Shown here: positions 36,185-44,617 of the stretch, piece by piece | Layout: every line of letters begins with the position of its first letter | Numbering within the stretch: position 1 is the first letter of the stretch | Origin: Pseudomonas sp. B21-040 | GTDB taxonomy: Bacteria; Pseudomonadota; Gammaproteobacteria; Pseudomonadales; Pseudomonadaceae | Reading direction: 5' to 3' | NCBI RefSeq assembly: GCF_024748695.1 | Contig: NZ_CP087176.1 | Coordinates: forward strand, 4,705,501 to 4,769,500 | Length of the DNA: 64,000 nt | Program-made: the position numbers and the translations under genes | The notes under the pieces: model-generated | What the model saw: the letters and a program-made list of their open reading frames with translations, nothing else | What the model was told of the DNA's origin: nothing | Database searches by the model: none

Positions 36185-37075
36185 TCACCACTGCAACGTG
36201 ATAGTGCTTTCAAAGACTCTTTCCTGGCCGGTGACCGGGTCCAGAAACCGCAAGCCCTGCGCGAGCAATTTCAGCGGATTGGCATAGTCATCTTCAATGT
36301 CCTTGAGCACCTGCGGATAAAACGGGTCGTTGCAGATACTCGCACCCAGCGCAGTCATGTGTACCCGCAATTGATGTTTCTTGCCCGTCACCGGGTAAAG
36401 CGCATATCGCCACAGATCTCCGTTCTTCTCCCGAACCTCGACTGCTGTCTCGGTGTTGCAAATGCCTGGACCTTCCTGCATGCGAAAAAACGGTTCGCCA
36501 TCGATGAGACGACTTTTATGAACCAAAGGAAAAGTCAGCCCAGGCAAGGCACGGGCGATTGCTTCGTAGCGTTTCTCGATTTGTCGTGTTGGAAATAACG
36601 ACTGATACGCTGAACGGCTCTGAGGGTTGGCCGAAAACAGCACCAGCCCCGCCGTATGCCGGTCAATGCGATGCAACGGCACCAGATGAGGGTTATCCAG
36701 TCGACGAATCAGCCTGCGCAGCAGCGTCTGCTCCACGTATTCGCCAGCCGGCGTCACTGGCAGAAAGTGCGGCTTGTCTGCGACGACCAAGTGCTCGTCG
36801 GCATAGAGAATCGTCTCGACTACCGGGATCGGCTTCTCGTCCGGCACCTCACGAAAATAATGAATCCGCAGGCCTTCCTTGTAGGGTAGATCAAGCGTGA
36901 TCGGCATTCCGTGCCCGTCCAGCACCCGACCACGCGCCACTCTGTCCAGCCATTGGTCACGGCCGATAGCGCTGAAGTGTTCGCACAGGCAATCGATGAC
37001 GGTCTGCCACGAACCAGGCGGCAGATAGAGTGTGCTGGCCTGGTTGTGTGCCGCAGAAAAAGTTGAAGTGGACAT
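36185..37075 (-). CDS. RluA-family pseudouridine synthase
   Basis: A 296-aa synthase. The catalytic motif HRIDRHTAGL, with the active-site aspartate, follows ILYADEHLVVADKPHFLPV. Further blocks are KRYEAIARALPG, ALYPVTGKKHQLRVHMTALG and NDPFYPQVL. This is the RluA/TruC group that isomerises uridines in rRNA or tRNA; the exact target is not readable. The start is taken at the ATG ending at 37075; an ATG at 37108 in frame is possible. Confidence 0.85.
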   Translation of the reverse strand: MSTSTFSAAHNQASTLYLPPGSWQTVIDCLCEHFSAIGRDQWLDRVARGRVLDGHGMPITLDLPYKEGLRIHYFREVPDEKPIPVVETILYADEHLVVADKPHFLPVTPAGEYVEQTLLRRLIRRLDNPHLVPLHRIDRHTAGLVLFSANPQSRSAYQSLFPTRQIEKRYEAIARALPGLTFPLVHKSRLIDGEPFFRMQEGPGICNTETAVEVREKNGDLWRYALYPVTGKKHQLRVHMTALGASICNDPFYPQVLKDIEDDYANPLKLLAQGLRFLDPVTGQERVFESTITLQW

Positions 37076-37146
37076 ACGAACGTTCTGACCCTCGATACAG
37101 GCCGGCATTATCCAACAGCAGCCGAGTCGAACCTAGCAGAGAATCC

Positions 37147-37464
37147 TCATGCCGGAATTTGTGCGCGCGCCGCCGCGTCGGTGAACTCCTTGAGCCAGCG
37201 CAATACATCGACGGCTTCCCAGCGAGCAGGATCGTAAAGCGCATACAACAACCCCTGATAGCCCACGACATCCAGCTGCCGGTGGTAACCCGCACGCTGG
37301 AACAACGCCTCGATTTCGGCAAAACAGGTATTGAAATGCACTTTATTGAAGGGCGTTTTGCCTTCCGTCACCAGACCGTCCAGACGCAATTCGAGGACGG
37401 CCTCGCGCACAACATCGACCGACATCCGGTTCACGCTGTTTTTCAGTTGTTCGACATTGACCAC
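37147..37464 (-). CDS. Conserved small protein under a LexA-box promoter, unknown function
   Basis: A 105-aa soluble acidic/helical protein, opening VNVEQLKNSVNRMSVDVVRE and containing GKTPFNKVHFNTCFAEIEAL and DVVGYQGLLYALYDPARWEA. I do not recognise a characterised family; some entries call such proteins regulators, but I see no HTH. A GTG start at 37464 has GAGGG seven bases upstream. About 75 bp upstream is a perfect LexA-type palindrome just downstream of a good promoter, so SOS induction is likely. Confidence 0.7.
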   Translation of the reverse strand: MVNVEQLKNSVNRMSVDVVREAVLELRLDGLVTEGKTPFNKVHFNTCFAEIEALFQRAGYHRQLDVVGYQGLLYALYDPARWEAVDVLRWLKEFTDAAARAQIPA

Positions 37465-37539
37465 GATTTATCCCTCTCATACCCCGAACCACCTGCCCAT
37501 CCCCGAAAACCCGGGACGGAATGGCAGCATTACGAATAG

Positions 37540-37590
37540 CTGTATGCGCATACAGTATCCGAAGAGTATCGATTAAGCCAAGGGGGTCAA
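37540..37590 (-). promoter_or_regulatory. Promoter with LexA (SOS) box for the gene at 37147-37464
   Basis: CTGTATGCGCATACAG (37540-37555) is a perfect 16-bp palindrome of the CTG-N10-CAG LexA type. On the minus strand it follows a promoter TTGACC (37590-37585) - 16 bp - TACTCT (37568-37563), so it covers the expected transcription start. Confidence 0.75.
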
Positions 37591-37634
37591 TCGCAAAGTT
37601 CGACGGGCGGGACCGCCGACCACACAAAAAACGC

Positions 37635-37871
37635 TTAACGCAAGAACGCCACTACCTCATCGGCACTGAATGGCCACCCCAATTCAGCGCCGGTATCGAC
37701 TCGTCGCAACACCGGAATGCGCAGGCTGTAGGCGGCGAACCAGGTTTCGTCGTCAGCAATATCGACCAGCTCGACCAACAGGCCACGTTCGACAAACTCC
37801 ATCAGCATGGCTTCGGCGACTTCACAGAGGTGGCACCCAAGAGTGCCGAACAGCTGACATTCAGGAAGCAT
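37635..37871 (-). CDS. Glutaredoxin-like small thioredoxin-fold protein
   Basis: A 78-aa protein of the glutaredoxin-like DUF836 type. The redox motif is C13-H-L-C16 in FGTLGCHLCEVAEAM, then VELVDIADDETWFAAYSLRI and the cis-proline RIPVLRR. It could reduce disulfides or act as a small thiol-transfer protein. It ends 45 bp before the promoter of the LexA-boxed gene. Confidence 0.82.
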   Translation of the reverse strand: MLPECQLFGTLGCHLCEVAEAMLMEFVERGLLVELVDIADDETWFAAYSLRIPVLRRVDTGAELGWPFSADEVVAFLR

Positions 37872-38070
37872 GAGCGCTCAACCGAAAAAATTAAGTGTCT
37901 ATTCTAGGCCTGCCCTGAAAAACCGTCGAGCCGTTGATTCCTCTGCTCTGGAACATGAACCGTAATGACGACGGTTTGACGCATATCACTCGTGATCGGT
38001 GCCATTTAAGCGATGCTGGTTTTTTTTGCTTCTACGCTTGAGTAGCCAGCGTCTATCAGCGGAGTTATTC

Positions 38071-39783
38071 GTGTTTGCCAATCTCTTGATAATCCTCGTT
38101 TCCTCTCTGGTGGTCATCGCGCTGTTCCAGCGCCTGCGATTGCCACCGGTTCTGGGCTATCTGTGCGTTGGGTTGATGATTGGTCCGACCGCCTTCGACT
38201 GGGTGAATGAAAGCGAAGGGCTGCCATACCTTGCCGAGCTCGGTGTGGTGTTCCTGCTGTTCTCGCTCGGTCTCGAGTTTTCCTTGACGAAAATGATCGC
38301 ATTACGCCGTGTGGTGTTTGGTCTTGGCAGTTTGCAAGTGCTGGTCAGCGGACTCTTGCTGGGTGTTTTGTTGATAATGTTCGGGATGCCGACCACACCT
38401 GCTTTATTACTGGGCGCGGGACTGTCGCTGTCGTCCACCGCCATTGTCAGCAAGGAGTTGAGCAGCCTCGGCGAAATTTTCAGCAGTCATGGCCAGAATG
38501 CCATCGCGGTACTGCTGTTCCAGGACGTTGTGGCCGTCTTGCTGCTGACCCTGGTGCCCGTGTTCGCCGGCAGCAGCGATCAAGCCTGGTACTGGGCGCT
38601 GCCCCTGACACTGGTAAAAACCGTGGTGTTGTTTGGTGGTCTGATGCTGGTCAGTCGCTGGCTGCTGCCACGGTTGTTCCACGAAGTCGCTGCTGCCCGT
38701 TCTCCCGAACTGTTCGTACTGCTGGCGCTGGTCATTGTTCTGCTGACCGCCTGGCTGACTCACTTGCTGGGCCTTTCCCCGGCCTTGGGCGCGTTTCTCG
38801 CCGGCATGCTGTTGGGTGAAAGTCATTACCGACACCAGGTCGAGGCGGATATCCGTCCGTTTCGCGACATTCTGCTCGGGGTGTTCTTCGTCAGCATTGG
38901 CATGCTCATCGACTTGAATTTGTTTGCCAGTCACGCCCCGCTGATCCTCGCTATGACACTGGGGTTACTGCTGATCAAGGGCACCGTGGTGGCGCTGTTG
39001 GTCAAATGGCGTGGCAGCGATGGCGAAACCGCCTGGCGCAGCGGCATGGCGCTGGCCCAAGGGGGGGAGTTCTGCTTTGCACTGATGGCGCAAATGCAAC
39101 AAAACGATCTGATTCCCGCACAACTTAGCGGCCTGCTGCTGGCCGCCACCTTCTGTTCGATGCTGGTCACGCCATTGATGCTACGTGCGGCCCCGACTAT
39201 TGCCAAGCGCCTGCACCGCAAGTCCAACAGGGAAGCAAAACTTGAAGAAATCAGCGCCTTGAACGCAGAGCTGGACAAGCATGTCGTCATTTGTGGTTAC
39301 GGTCGCGTTGGTCAGTCCATCGGTCGCTGCCTGCGCCAACAGCAACAACCTTACATTGCGCTGGACCACGATTCGGTACGGATCGAAGAAGCGGCCGTCA
39401 GTGAAAGCTGCGTACATTACGGAGACTCCCGACGCGGCGAACTGCTGGAGGCCGTCGGGTTGGCGCGCGCCAAACTGCTGGTGATCGCCGTGGACCAGGC
39501 TGAAATCGCGCTGGAGATCCTCAAGGAGGCCCGCCGGCTCAATTCAAGTGTGCCGATTCTGGTCCGCACCCGGGACGACAGTCAGCTGGCCGAATTGAAA
39601 GAGGCCGGCGCCAACGAAGTCGTGCCCGAATTGCTGGAGTCCAGCCTGATGCTCGCCTCCCATGCGCTGATCATGCTGGGACTACCCGCCCATCAGGTAC
39701 AGGAACGAGTCGATCAGATACGGCACGATCGCTACCGGATGCTCCACGGTTTCTATCCCGGGGCTGTAGATGAAGAGAACTGA
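38071..39783 (+). CDS. Kef-type K+/H+ antiporter (CPA2) with TrkA-N domain
   Basis: A 570-aa membrane protein. About twelve transmembrane helices of a Na+/H+ exchanger domain cover roughly 1-385 (LPPVLGYLCVGLMIGPTAFD, LGVVFLLFSLGLEFSLTKMI, GAGLSLSSTAIVSKEL, LLGLSPALGAFLAGMLLG). A cytoplasmic RCK_N domain follows, with the NAD-binding motif VVICGYGRVGQSIG. The family exports potassium or protons under electrophile stress or pH change; KefB/KefC and YbaL are relatives. A GTG start follows GGAG with ideal spacing; the longer in-frame reading is poorly supported. It is convergent with amt, with no intervening terminator. Confidence 0.88.
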   Translation: MFANLLIILVSSLVVIALFQRLRLPPVLGYLCVGLMIGPTAFDWVNESEGLPYLAELGVVFLLFSLGLEFSLTKMIALRRVVFGLGSLQVLVSGLLLGVLLIMFGMPTTPALLLGAGLSLSSTAIVSKELSSLGEIFSSHGQNAIAVLLFQDVVAVLLLTLVPVFAGSSDQAWYWALPLTLVKTVVLFGGLMLVSRWLLPRLFHEVAAARSPELFVLLALVIVLLTAWLTHLLGLSPALGAFLAGMLLGESHYRHQVEADIRPFRDILLGVFFVSIGMLIDLNLFASHAPLILAMTLGLLLIKGTVVALLVKWRGSDGETAWRSGMALAQGGEFCFALMAQMQQNDLIPAQLSGLLLAATFCSMLVTPLMLRAAPTIAKRLHRKSNREAKLEEISALNAELDKHVVICGYGRVGQSIGRCLRQQQQPYIALDHDSVRIEEAAVSESCVHYGDSRRGELLEAVGLARAKLLVIAVDQAEIALEILKEARRLNSSVPILVRTRDDSQLAELKEAGANEVVPELLESSLMLASHALIMLGLPAHQVQERVDQIRHDRYRMLHGFYPGAVDEEN

Positions 39784-39784
39784 T

Positions 39785-40993
39785 TCAGTCCTGACTGACG
39801 GCGCCAATCTTGTGCACCGACAAATCCGCGCCGTAATACTCTTCTTCCTGGCTCAAGCGCAGCCCGTGAAACGCCTTGATCGTCCCATACACGGCAAAGC
39901 CACCGGCCAGCGCCACGACCACACCCAAAGAGGTGCCGATCAACTGGCTGATCAGGCTCACCCCACCCAAACCGCCCAGCGCGGTCTGACCAAAAATGCC
40001 GCACGCGATGCCACCCCACGCACCACACAGACCGTGCAACGGCCACACACCCAGCACATCGTCGATGTGCCATTTGCCCTGCGCCGCGGTAAAACACCAG
40101 ACAAACAGCGCGCCAGCGATGCCCCCCGTCACCAGCGCACCCACCGGGTGCATCAGGTCGGAGCCAGCGCAAATGGCCACCAGACCGGCCAATGGGCCGT
40201 TATGCAGGAAGCCAGGGTCATTGCGTCCGACAATCAGCGCCGCCATGGTTCCGCCGACCATGGCCATCAGCGAATTCACCGCCACCAGTCCGCTCACGCC
40301 TTGCAGCGTCTGTGCGCTCATGACGTTGAAGCCAAACCAGCCGACAATCAGGATCCACGAACCCAACGCAAGAAATGGAATGCTCGACGGCGCAAACGCC
40401 ACCAGACGACCGTCGCGATAGCGCCCCTGTCTTGGCCCGAGCAACAACACCGCCGCGAGCGCCAGCCAGCCGCCCATGGCGTGAACCACTACCGAACCTG
40501 CAAAATCATGGAAGCTGGCCCCCACATGGACCAGCAACCAGGCTTGCAAACCAAAATTGCCATTCCAGATCATGCCTTCAAAGAAGGGGTAGATGAACGC
40601 CACGATCAGCGCTGTCGCACACAACTGCGGGACAAACCTGGCGCGCTCGGCAATGCCGCCGGAAATGATCGCCGGAATGGCCGCGGCGAAGGTCAGCAAA
40701 AAGAAGAATTTCACCAGTGCGTAACCATGGTCGGCGTTGATCACCGCTGCCGGTTGCAGGAAGGTAACGCCATAGGAAATCCAATAGCCTATAAAGAAGT
40801 AGGCCAGGGTCGAAATGGCGAAGTCGCTGAGAATCTTCGACAAGGCGTTGACCTGGTTCTTTTGCCGAACCGTGCCAACCTCAAGAAAGGCGAAACCGGC
40901 GTGCATGGCCAACACCATGACTGCGCCGATAAGGATGAACAATGTATTGGAGCTGTGGACCAGACTGTCCACCGCGCTTTGCAGATTTTCCAT
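39785..40993 (-). CDS. amt: Ammonium transporter (Amt family)
   Basis: A 402-aa protein with eleven predicted transmembrane helices. Conserved parts are NTLFILIGAVMVLAMHAGFA with FLEVGTVRQKN, the central IWNGNFGLQAWLLVHVGASF, HDFAGSVVVHAMGGW (pore histidine region) and DDVLGVWPLHGLCGAWGGIA (second pore histidine). It conducts ammonium into the cell. There is no signal peptide and no glnK gene next to it, so it is a secondary Amt and not the glnK-linked AmtB. A sigma-54-like promoter 52-66 bp upstream suggests nitrogen control. It ends 1 bp from the antiporter stop. Confidence 0.92.
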   Translation of the reverse strand: MENLQSAVDSLVHSSNTLFILIGAVMVLAMHAGFAFLEVGTVRQKNQVNALSKILSDFAISTLAYFFIGYWISYGVTFLQPAAVINADHGYALVKFFFLLTFAAAIPAIISGGIAERARFVPQLCATALIVAFIYPFFEGMIWNGNFGLQAWLLVHVGASFHDFAGSVVVHAMGGWLALAAVLLLGPRQGRYRDGRLVAFAPSSIPFLALGSWILIVGWFGFNVMSAQTLQGVSGLVAVNSLMAMVGGTMAALIVGRNDPGFLHNGPLAGLVAICAGSDLMHPVGALVTGGIAGALFVWCFTAAQGKWHIDDVLGVWPLHGLCGAWGGIACGIFGQTALGGLGGVSLISQLIGTSLGVVVALAGGFAVYGTIKAFHGLRLSQEEEYYGADLSVHKIGAVSQD

Positions 40994-41301
40994 GGAGTTT
41001 GGCAGACCTTAAGGCTGAAAAAAGCACCAAAGCAGTTCGCGCAGGCAAACGATGCACCAGTTTGCGGCTCGCCTGGATCGAATCACTGATCCCTGCGAAC
41101 CGTTTTGGCGCATAGAAGCGTCACCCTCGCGCGAGTTTTGATTGTTTGCGTCAGGGCTTTACTGAAATCATGCCCGGCAACGGCGCATCAGCACCGGCAA
41201 ACGCACCACGACACAGCAAAAGTTGTACCAGTCATTTGTAATGAACCTTCGCGCAAGGCTCATACTCGAACCCATCAGAAGCCACAGACGGAGATCCACC
41301 C
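40994..41301. other. Divergent region between amt and the yqjD-like gene
   Basis: 308 bp without a gene. The amt sigma-54-like site lies at 41045-41059. Toward the right a -10-like CATACT (41261-41266), with TTGTAA 19 bp upstream, may serve the DUF883 gene; its context (CTCATACT) would suit a stationary-phase sigma factor. I see no clear paired NtrC sites. Confidence 0.35.
41045..41059 (-). promoter_or_regulatory. Sigma-54-type promoter upstream of amt
   Basis: Read on the minus strand: TGGTGCATCGTTTGC. The TGG and TTGC cores match, and the GG-N10-GC spacing is correct. The start of transcription would be near 41033, about 40 bp before the amt ATG. Confidence 0.6.
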
Positions 41302-41616
41302 ATGGCCAGCATCAAGGCAAAGACTGCTCAAGAAATCCTGATGAACGATTTTCAGACTCTGGTCAGCGACACCGAACGGTTGCTGGAACACACCGCCACC
41401 CTGGCCGGTGATCAGGCTGATGAGCTGCGTAACCAGATCCACGACAGCCTGTTGCGTGCCCGGGAAACCTTGAAGTTGACCGAAGATTCATTGAAAGAGC
41501 GCGGCCAGGCAGCGGTCACCGCGACCGAGGATTATGTTCAGGCCAACCCATGGCAATCGGTCGGGATCGCCGCCGGGGTGGGCTTCCTGATTGGCCTGCT
41601 GGCTTCTCGGCGCTGA
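41302..41616 (+). CDS. DUF883 family protein (ElaB/YqjD-like)
   Basis: A 104-aa protein. An amphipathic helical region (ILMNDFQTLVSDTERLLEHT, DQADELRNQIHDSLLRARET) is followed by NPWQSVGIAAGVGFLIGLLASRR, the C-terminal membrane anchor that defines the YqjD/ElaB family. In E. coli these tail-anchored proteins bind 70S/100S ribosomes at the membrane in stationary phase. It is first of three genes arranged like yqjD-yqjE-yqjK. Confidence 0.9.
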   Translation: MASIKAKTAQEILMNDFQTLVSDTERLLEHTATLAGDQADELRNQIHDSLLRARETLKLTEDSLKERGQAAVTATEDYVQANPWQSVGIAAGVGFLIGLLASRR

Positions 41617-41617
41617 T

Positions 41618-42007
41618 ATGTCTATCGGCGAATCCAGCTCGTCTGCGACGGGCACAAGCGCTACATCGCGACGCCTGGGCGCCGCTTTTCTTGGACTGTT
41701 GCACAGCCATGTCGAACTGTTCGGCATCGAGTTGCAGGAACAAAAAGCGCGCACCGTAAGCCTGCTGCTGTTTGCGGGCCTGGCGCTGGTCTTTGCATTA
41801 TTGCTGCTGGTGGGGTTGTCGACACTGGTGTTGATCGTGTTCTGGGACACTTATCGCCTGGCCGCCATCATCGGGCTCTGCGTGTTCTATACCTTGGCCG
41901 CCATATTCTGTGGGCTGCGTTTGAAAGCAGCGGTCTTCGATGAGTCCTCGCCTTTCCATGGCACCCTGCAAGAATTGGCCAACGATCGGGAGCGTCTGCT
42001 GCCATGA
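41618..42007 (+). CDS. Phage holin-like membrane protein (YqjE family)
   Basis: A 129-aa protein with two central hydrophobic helices (TVSLLLFAGLALVFALLLLV and LAAIIGLCVFYTLAAIFCGL) and a short C-terminal tail. The N-terminus LGLLHSHVELFGIELQEQK is typical of the YqjE/actinobacterial holin-like family. It starts 2 bp after the DUF883 stop, and its end overlaps the next gene by four bases (ATGA). The function is unknown; it is presumably the membrane partner of the YqjD-like protein. Confidence 0.85.
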   Translation: MSIGESSSSATGTSATSRRLGAAFLGLLHSHVELFGIELQEQKARTVSLLLFAGLALVFALLLLVGLSTLVLIVFWDTYRLAAIIGLCVFYTLAAIFCGLRLKAAVFDESSPFHGTLQELANDRERLLP

Positions 42008-42345
42008 GCCTGCCTGAACTGCCTCATAACAGCTCGCGCGCGGAAATGCGCAAGGCGTTGATTCGCCTGCGCATGGAAATGCACCGTCAGGAAATTCGCC
42101 ATGAATCCAGGGAACTGCTGCTGCCCTTGCAGCGGATGCGCGGTATGACGCAAAACCTGCAGGAGAATTTTGGCATCAAGCATGCTCCGCTCTGGGGCGT
42201 GGCGGCTGTCACTTTGCTGGGCTTCCTGACCGGCAAAGGCGCCAGACGCGGTGGCGTCAGCAGCCTGACTCGCCTGGTACGGCTGGGCACCAGCCTGGCG
42301 CCCTTGATCAAACTGGTCCTGCAAAGCAATTCACGTAAAGACTGA
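42004..42345 (+). CDS. YqjK-like small protein of the yqjDE operon
   Basis: A 113-aa basic protein. A helical N-terminal half (SRAEMRKALIRLRMEMHRQE) is followed by a moderately hydrophobic stretch (APLWGVAAVTLLGFLTGKGA and LVRLGTSLAPLIKLVLQ) and a basic tail. No catalytic motif. Position and size suggest a YqjK-type accessory protein, but similarity cannot be verified. A hairpin follows at 42372-42395. Confidence 0.7.
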   Translation: MSLPELPHNSSRAEMRKALIRLRMEMHRQEIRHESRELLLPLQRMRGMTQNLQENFGIKHAPLWGVAAVTLLGFLTGKGARRGGVSSLTRLVRLGTSLAPLIKLVLQSNSRKD

Positions 42346-42371
42346 ATGGCATGCTTGCAACACCCGCGGGA

Positions 42372-42395
42372 CGAACCTCTTTATCGAGAGGTTCG
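42372..42395 (+). repeat. Hairpin after the yqjDEK-like operon
   Basis: Perfect 9-bp stem CGAACCTCT/AGAGGTTCG with a 6-nt loop, not followed by a T-run. It could slow transcription or stabilise the operon mRNA. Confidence 0.5.
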
Positions 42396-42502
42396 ATCCT
42401 GCGTGTCCATCGACATCGACGCCGCCGGGCGCCAGTTCCACTTGCAGGCACCGGCGCGAACCCGGAAGCTAAGGGCTCAGTCACCTGACGGAGAGACCCG
42501 CC

Positions 42503-43834
42503 TTGGATTGGCAAACCCTGCTTACCCGCGAACGCCTCGGAAAACCTCTGCACAGCCCGGAAGAACTCGGCCGCAGCCCTTTCCATAAAGACCATGACCG
42601 CATTATTTTCTCAGGCGCTTTTCGCAGGCTTGGACGCAAGACCCAAGTCCATCCGGTCACCAGCAACGATCATATCCATACGCGCCTGACCCACTCACTG
42701 GAAGTCAGCTGCGTCGGCCGCTCACTGGGCATGCGTGTGGGCGAAACCATTCGCGACGCCCTGCCCGACTGGTGCGACCCGAGCGATCTGGGAATGGTGG
42801 TGCAATCGGCCTGCCTGGCCCATGACATTGGCAACCCACCCTTCGGCCACTCCGGCGAAGACGCCATCCGACACTGGTTCCAGCAGGCCGCAGGCCGTGG
42901 TTGGCTGGATGCCATGAGCGAAGTCGAACGCAACGATTTCCTCAATTTCGAAGGCAACGCCCAAGGCTTCCGGGTGCTCACTCAGCTTGAGTACCATCAG
43001 TTCGACGGTGGCACGCGGCTGACGTATGCCACGCTGGGTACGTACCTGAAGTATCCCTGGACGGCGAAGCACGCGGACTCACTGGGTTACAAAAAGCACA
43101 AGTTCGGCTGTTATCAGAGCGAACTGCCGTTGCTGGAGCAGATCGCTCACAAACTCGGCCTGCCACAACTGGAAGAGCAGCGCTGGGCGCGCCACCCATT
43201 GGTGTACCTGATGGAAGCCGCCGATGACATCTGCTACGCGCTGATCGACCTGGAAGACGGTCTGGAAATGGAGTTGCTGGAATACGCCGAAGTCGAGTCT
43301 TTGCTACTCAACCTTGTGGGCGACGACCTTCCGGAAACCTATCGCCAACTCGGTCCACTGGATTCGCGGCGTCGCAAACTGGCCATCCTGCGGGGCAAAG
43401 CCATCGAACACTTGACCAATGCTGCGGCGCGCGCCTTCGTCGAACAACAGGACGCCCTGTTGGCCGGCACACTGCCCGGTGATCTGGTGGAGCACATGCA
43501 TGGCCCGGCCAAGCGTTGCGTCTTGAATGCCAAAGACATGGCCAGAAAAAAGATTTTCCAGGACAAACGCAAGACGCTGCATGAAATCGGCGCCTACACC
43601 ACGCTGGAAATTCTTCTGAACGCGTTTTGCGGAGCGGCGCTGGAACAACACAACGGTCGAACGCCCTCGTTCAAAAGTCGTCGCATCCTTGATCTATTGG
43701 GGAACAATGCACCCGATCCTCGCGGGCCTTTGCATACGTCTTTCTTGCGCATGATCGACTTCATCGCCGGTATGACCGACAGCTACGCCAGTGAAATGGC
43801 CCTGGAAATGACCGGTCGTTCAAGCCGCGGGTGA
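42503..43834 (+). CDS. dgt: Deoxyguanosinetriphosphate triphosphohydrolase-like protein
   Basis: A 443-aa HD-domain phosphohydrolase. The metal-binding residues lie in [16 protein letters not shown] and [19 protein letters not shown], and the N-terminal [13 protein letters not shown] and later [20 protein letters not shown] are typical. It cleaves dGTP (or other dNTPs) to the nucleoside and triphosphate. It begins at a TTG with GGAGAG seven bases upstream; no ATG fits the conserved N-terminus. Gene order with the yqjDE-like trio upstream and the roc-type genes downstream is the same as I recall for P. aeruginosa PA3040-PA3045. Confidence 0.9.
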   Translation: MDWQTLLTRERLGKPLHSPEELGRSPFHKDHDRIIFSGAFRRLGRKTQVHPVTSNDHIHTRLTHSLEVSCVGRSLGMRVGETIRDALPDWCDPSDLGMVVQSACLAHDIGNPPFGHSGEDAIRHWFQQAAGRGWLDAMSEVERNDFLNFEGNAQGFRVLTQLEYHQFDGGTRLTYATLGTYLKYPWTAKHADSLGYKKHKFGCYQSELPLLEQIAHKLGLPQLEEQRWARHPLVYLMEAADDICYALIDLEDGLEMELLEYAEVESLLLNLVGDDLPETYRQLGPLDSRRRKLAILRGKAIEHLTNAAARAFVEQQDALLAGTLPGDLVEHMHGPAKRCVLNAKDMARKKIFQDKRKTLHEIGAYTTLEILLNAFCGAALEQHNGRTPSFKSRRILDLLGNNAPDPRGPLHTSFLRMIDFIAGMTDSYASEMALEMTGRSSRG

Positions 43835-43844
43835 ATCCCCCTCG

Positions 43845-43875
43845 ACCAGCTGTTCAGATTGCCTGAAGAGCTGGT
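43845..43875 (+). terminator. Hairpin after dgt, possible weak terminator
   Basis: Arms ACCAGCTgTTCAG and CTGAAgAGCTGGT pair over 12 of 13 positions with a 5-nt loop. There is no T-run, so it may be Rho-dependent or only an mRNA-stabilising element. Confidence 0.45.
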
Positions 43876-43985
43876 TGATGTTCACTCGCAAACAGAATCG
43901 CCCTACATCGTGCGCAGCGCTGGCTGATCGACTGCCTGCCCTGCTGGCGCAATAATCACCGTCCACTCTGCTCGACACATGAAGC

Positions 43986-44390
43986 ATGAAAAATGTCAGG
44001 TTCAAACACGATTGGCGCATCTTGCTGGTGGAAGATCATCCCTTTCAGCTCAAAGCGACCCAATGCCTGCTAGAGAGTTATGGCTTCACCCAACTCACCG
44101 CCTCGGACAGTGCCGCGAGCGCTTTACGCCGGATGCTCGAGTCTTCACAGCCCTTCGACATTCTTCTGTGTGATCAATGCCTGCCGGATCTCCCGGGCCT
44201 TGATTTGATCGAGTTCGCCAGCCACCAGGGAATGATCAAGCAAGCGATACTTCTAAGCAGTCTGACACCCCGAGAACTGGACGAGCTCAAAAAAACAGCC
44301 GACGAACATGATCTCCCCTTACTGGGTTACTTGATAAAACCATTGCAACAATCAGATTTTAGAAATCTGTTGACCCTGGCCTCACTATAA
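43986..44390 (+). CDS. Stand-alone receiver-domain protein (RocR-receiver-like)
   Basis: A 134-aa response-regulator receiver with nothing after it. The acidic pair is in LLVEDHPFQ (15-20), the phospho-acceptor is D63 in LLCDQCLPDLPGLDL, the conserved S/T region is ILLSSLTP, and K is in YLIKPLQQSDF. The N-terminal half resembles the receiver of RocR, the EAL-type c-di-GMP phosphodiesterase of the Roc1 system, but the output domain is missing. It lies just before a RocA/RocS-like pair on the same strand, so it could be a phosphate sink or titrate the kinase. Confidence 0.78.
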   Translation: MKNVRFKHDWRILLVEDHPFQLKATQCLLESYGFTQLTASDSAASALRRMLESSQPFDILLCDQCLPDLPGLDLIEFASHQGMIKQAILLSSLTPRELDELKKTADEHDLPLLGYLIKPLQQSDFRNLLTLASL

Positions 44391-44617
44391 GTCCTTTAAT
44401 CCAACACACTTAATACACTAACTATAGATTTAGAGTCCGGCTCACACATATAACATATCCATTGATCTTCATTAAAAACCTAGTTGAGGTGTAGTCCATA
44501 TCCTCTTTGATTGTAGGATTTGTCCTATATCACTGCTATCGGCTTGTCAGTTCATGCGCCCCCTCAACTATCTGAGCTAAGGTGCGCGCTTTATTTGAGC
44601 TCGCATGGGATCTGATT
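44391..44617 (+). promoter_or_regulatory. AT-rich upstream region of rocA2 with TAGGA dyad
   Basis: The stretch at about 44395-44540 is clearly more AT-rich than its neighbours. It contains the inverted repeat TAGGA-TTTG-TCCTA (44514-44527), a plausible site for a NarL/BvgA-family dimer. The region is a candidate for MvaT/H-NS-like silencing and autoregulation. Confidence 0.4.

Noticed and set aside
39770..41089. 439-codon plus-strand ORF over amt
   Set aside because: Antisense shadow; sense frame is a complete Amt protein.
41060..41230. GGTGC/GCACC words upstream of amt as NtrC sites
   Set aside because: They occur as direct, not properly inverted, copies with no correct spacing, so I do not call an NtrC site.
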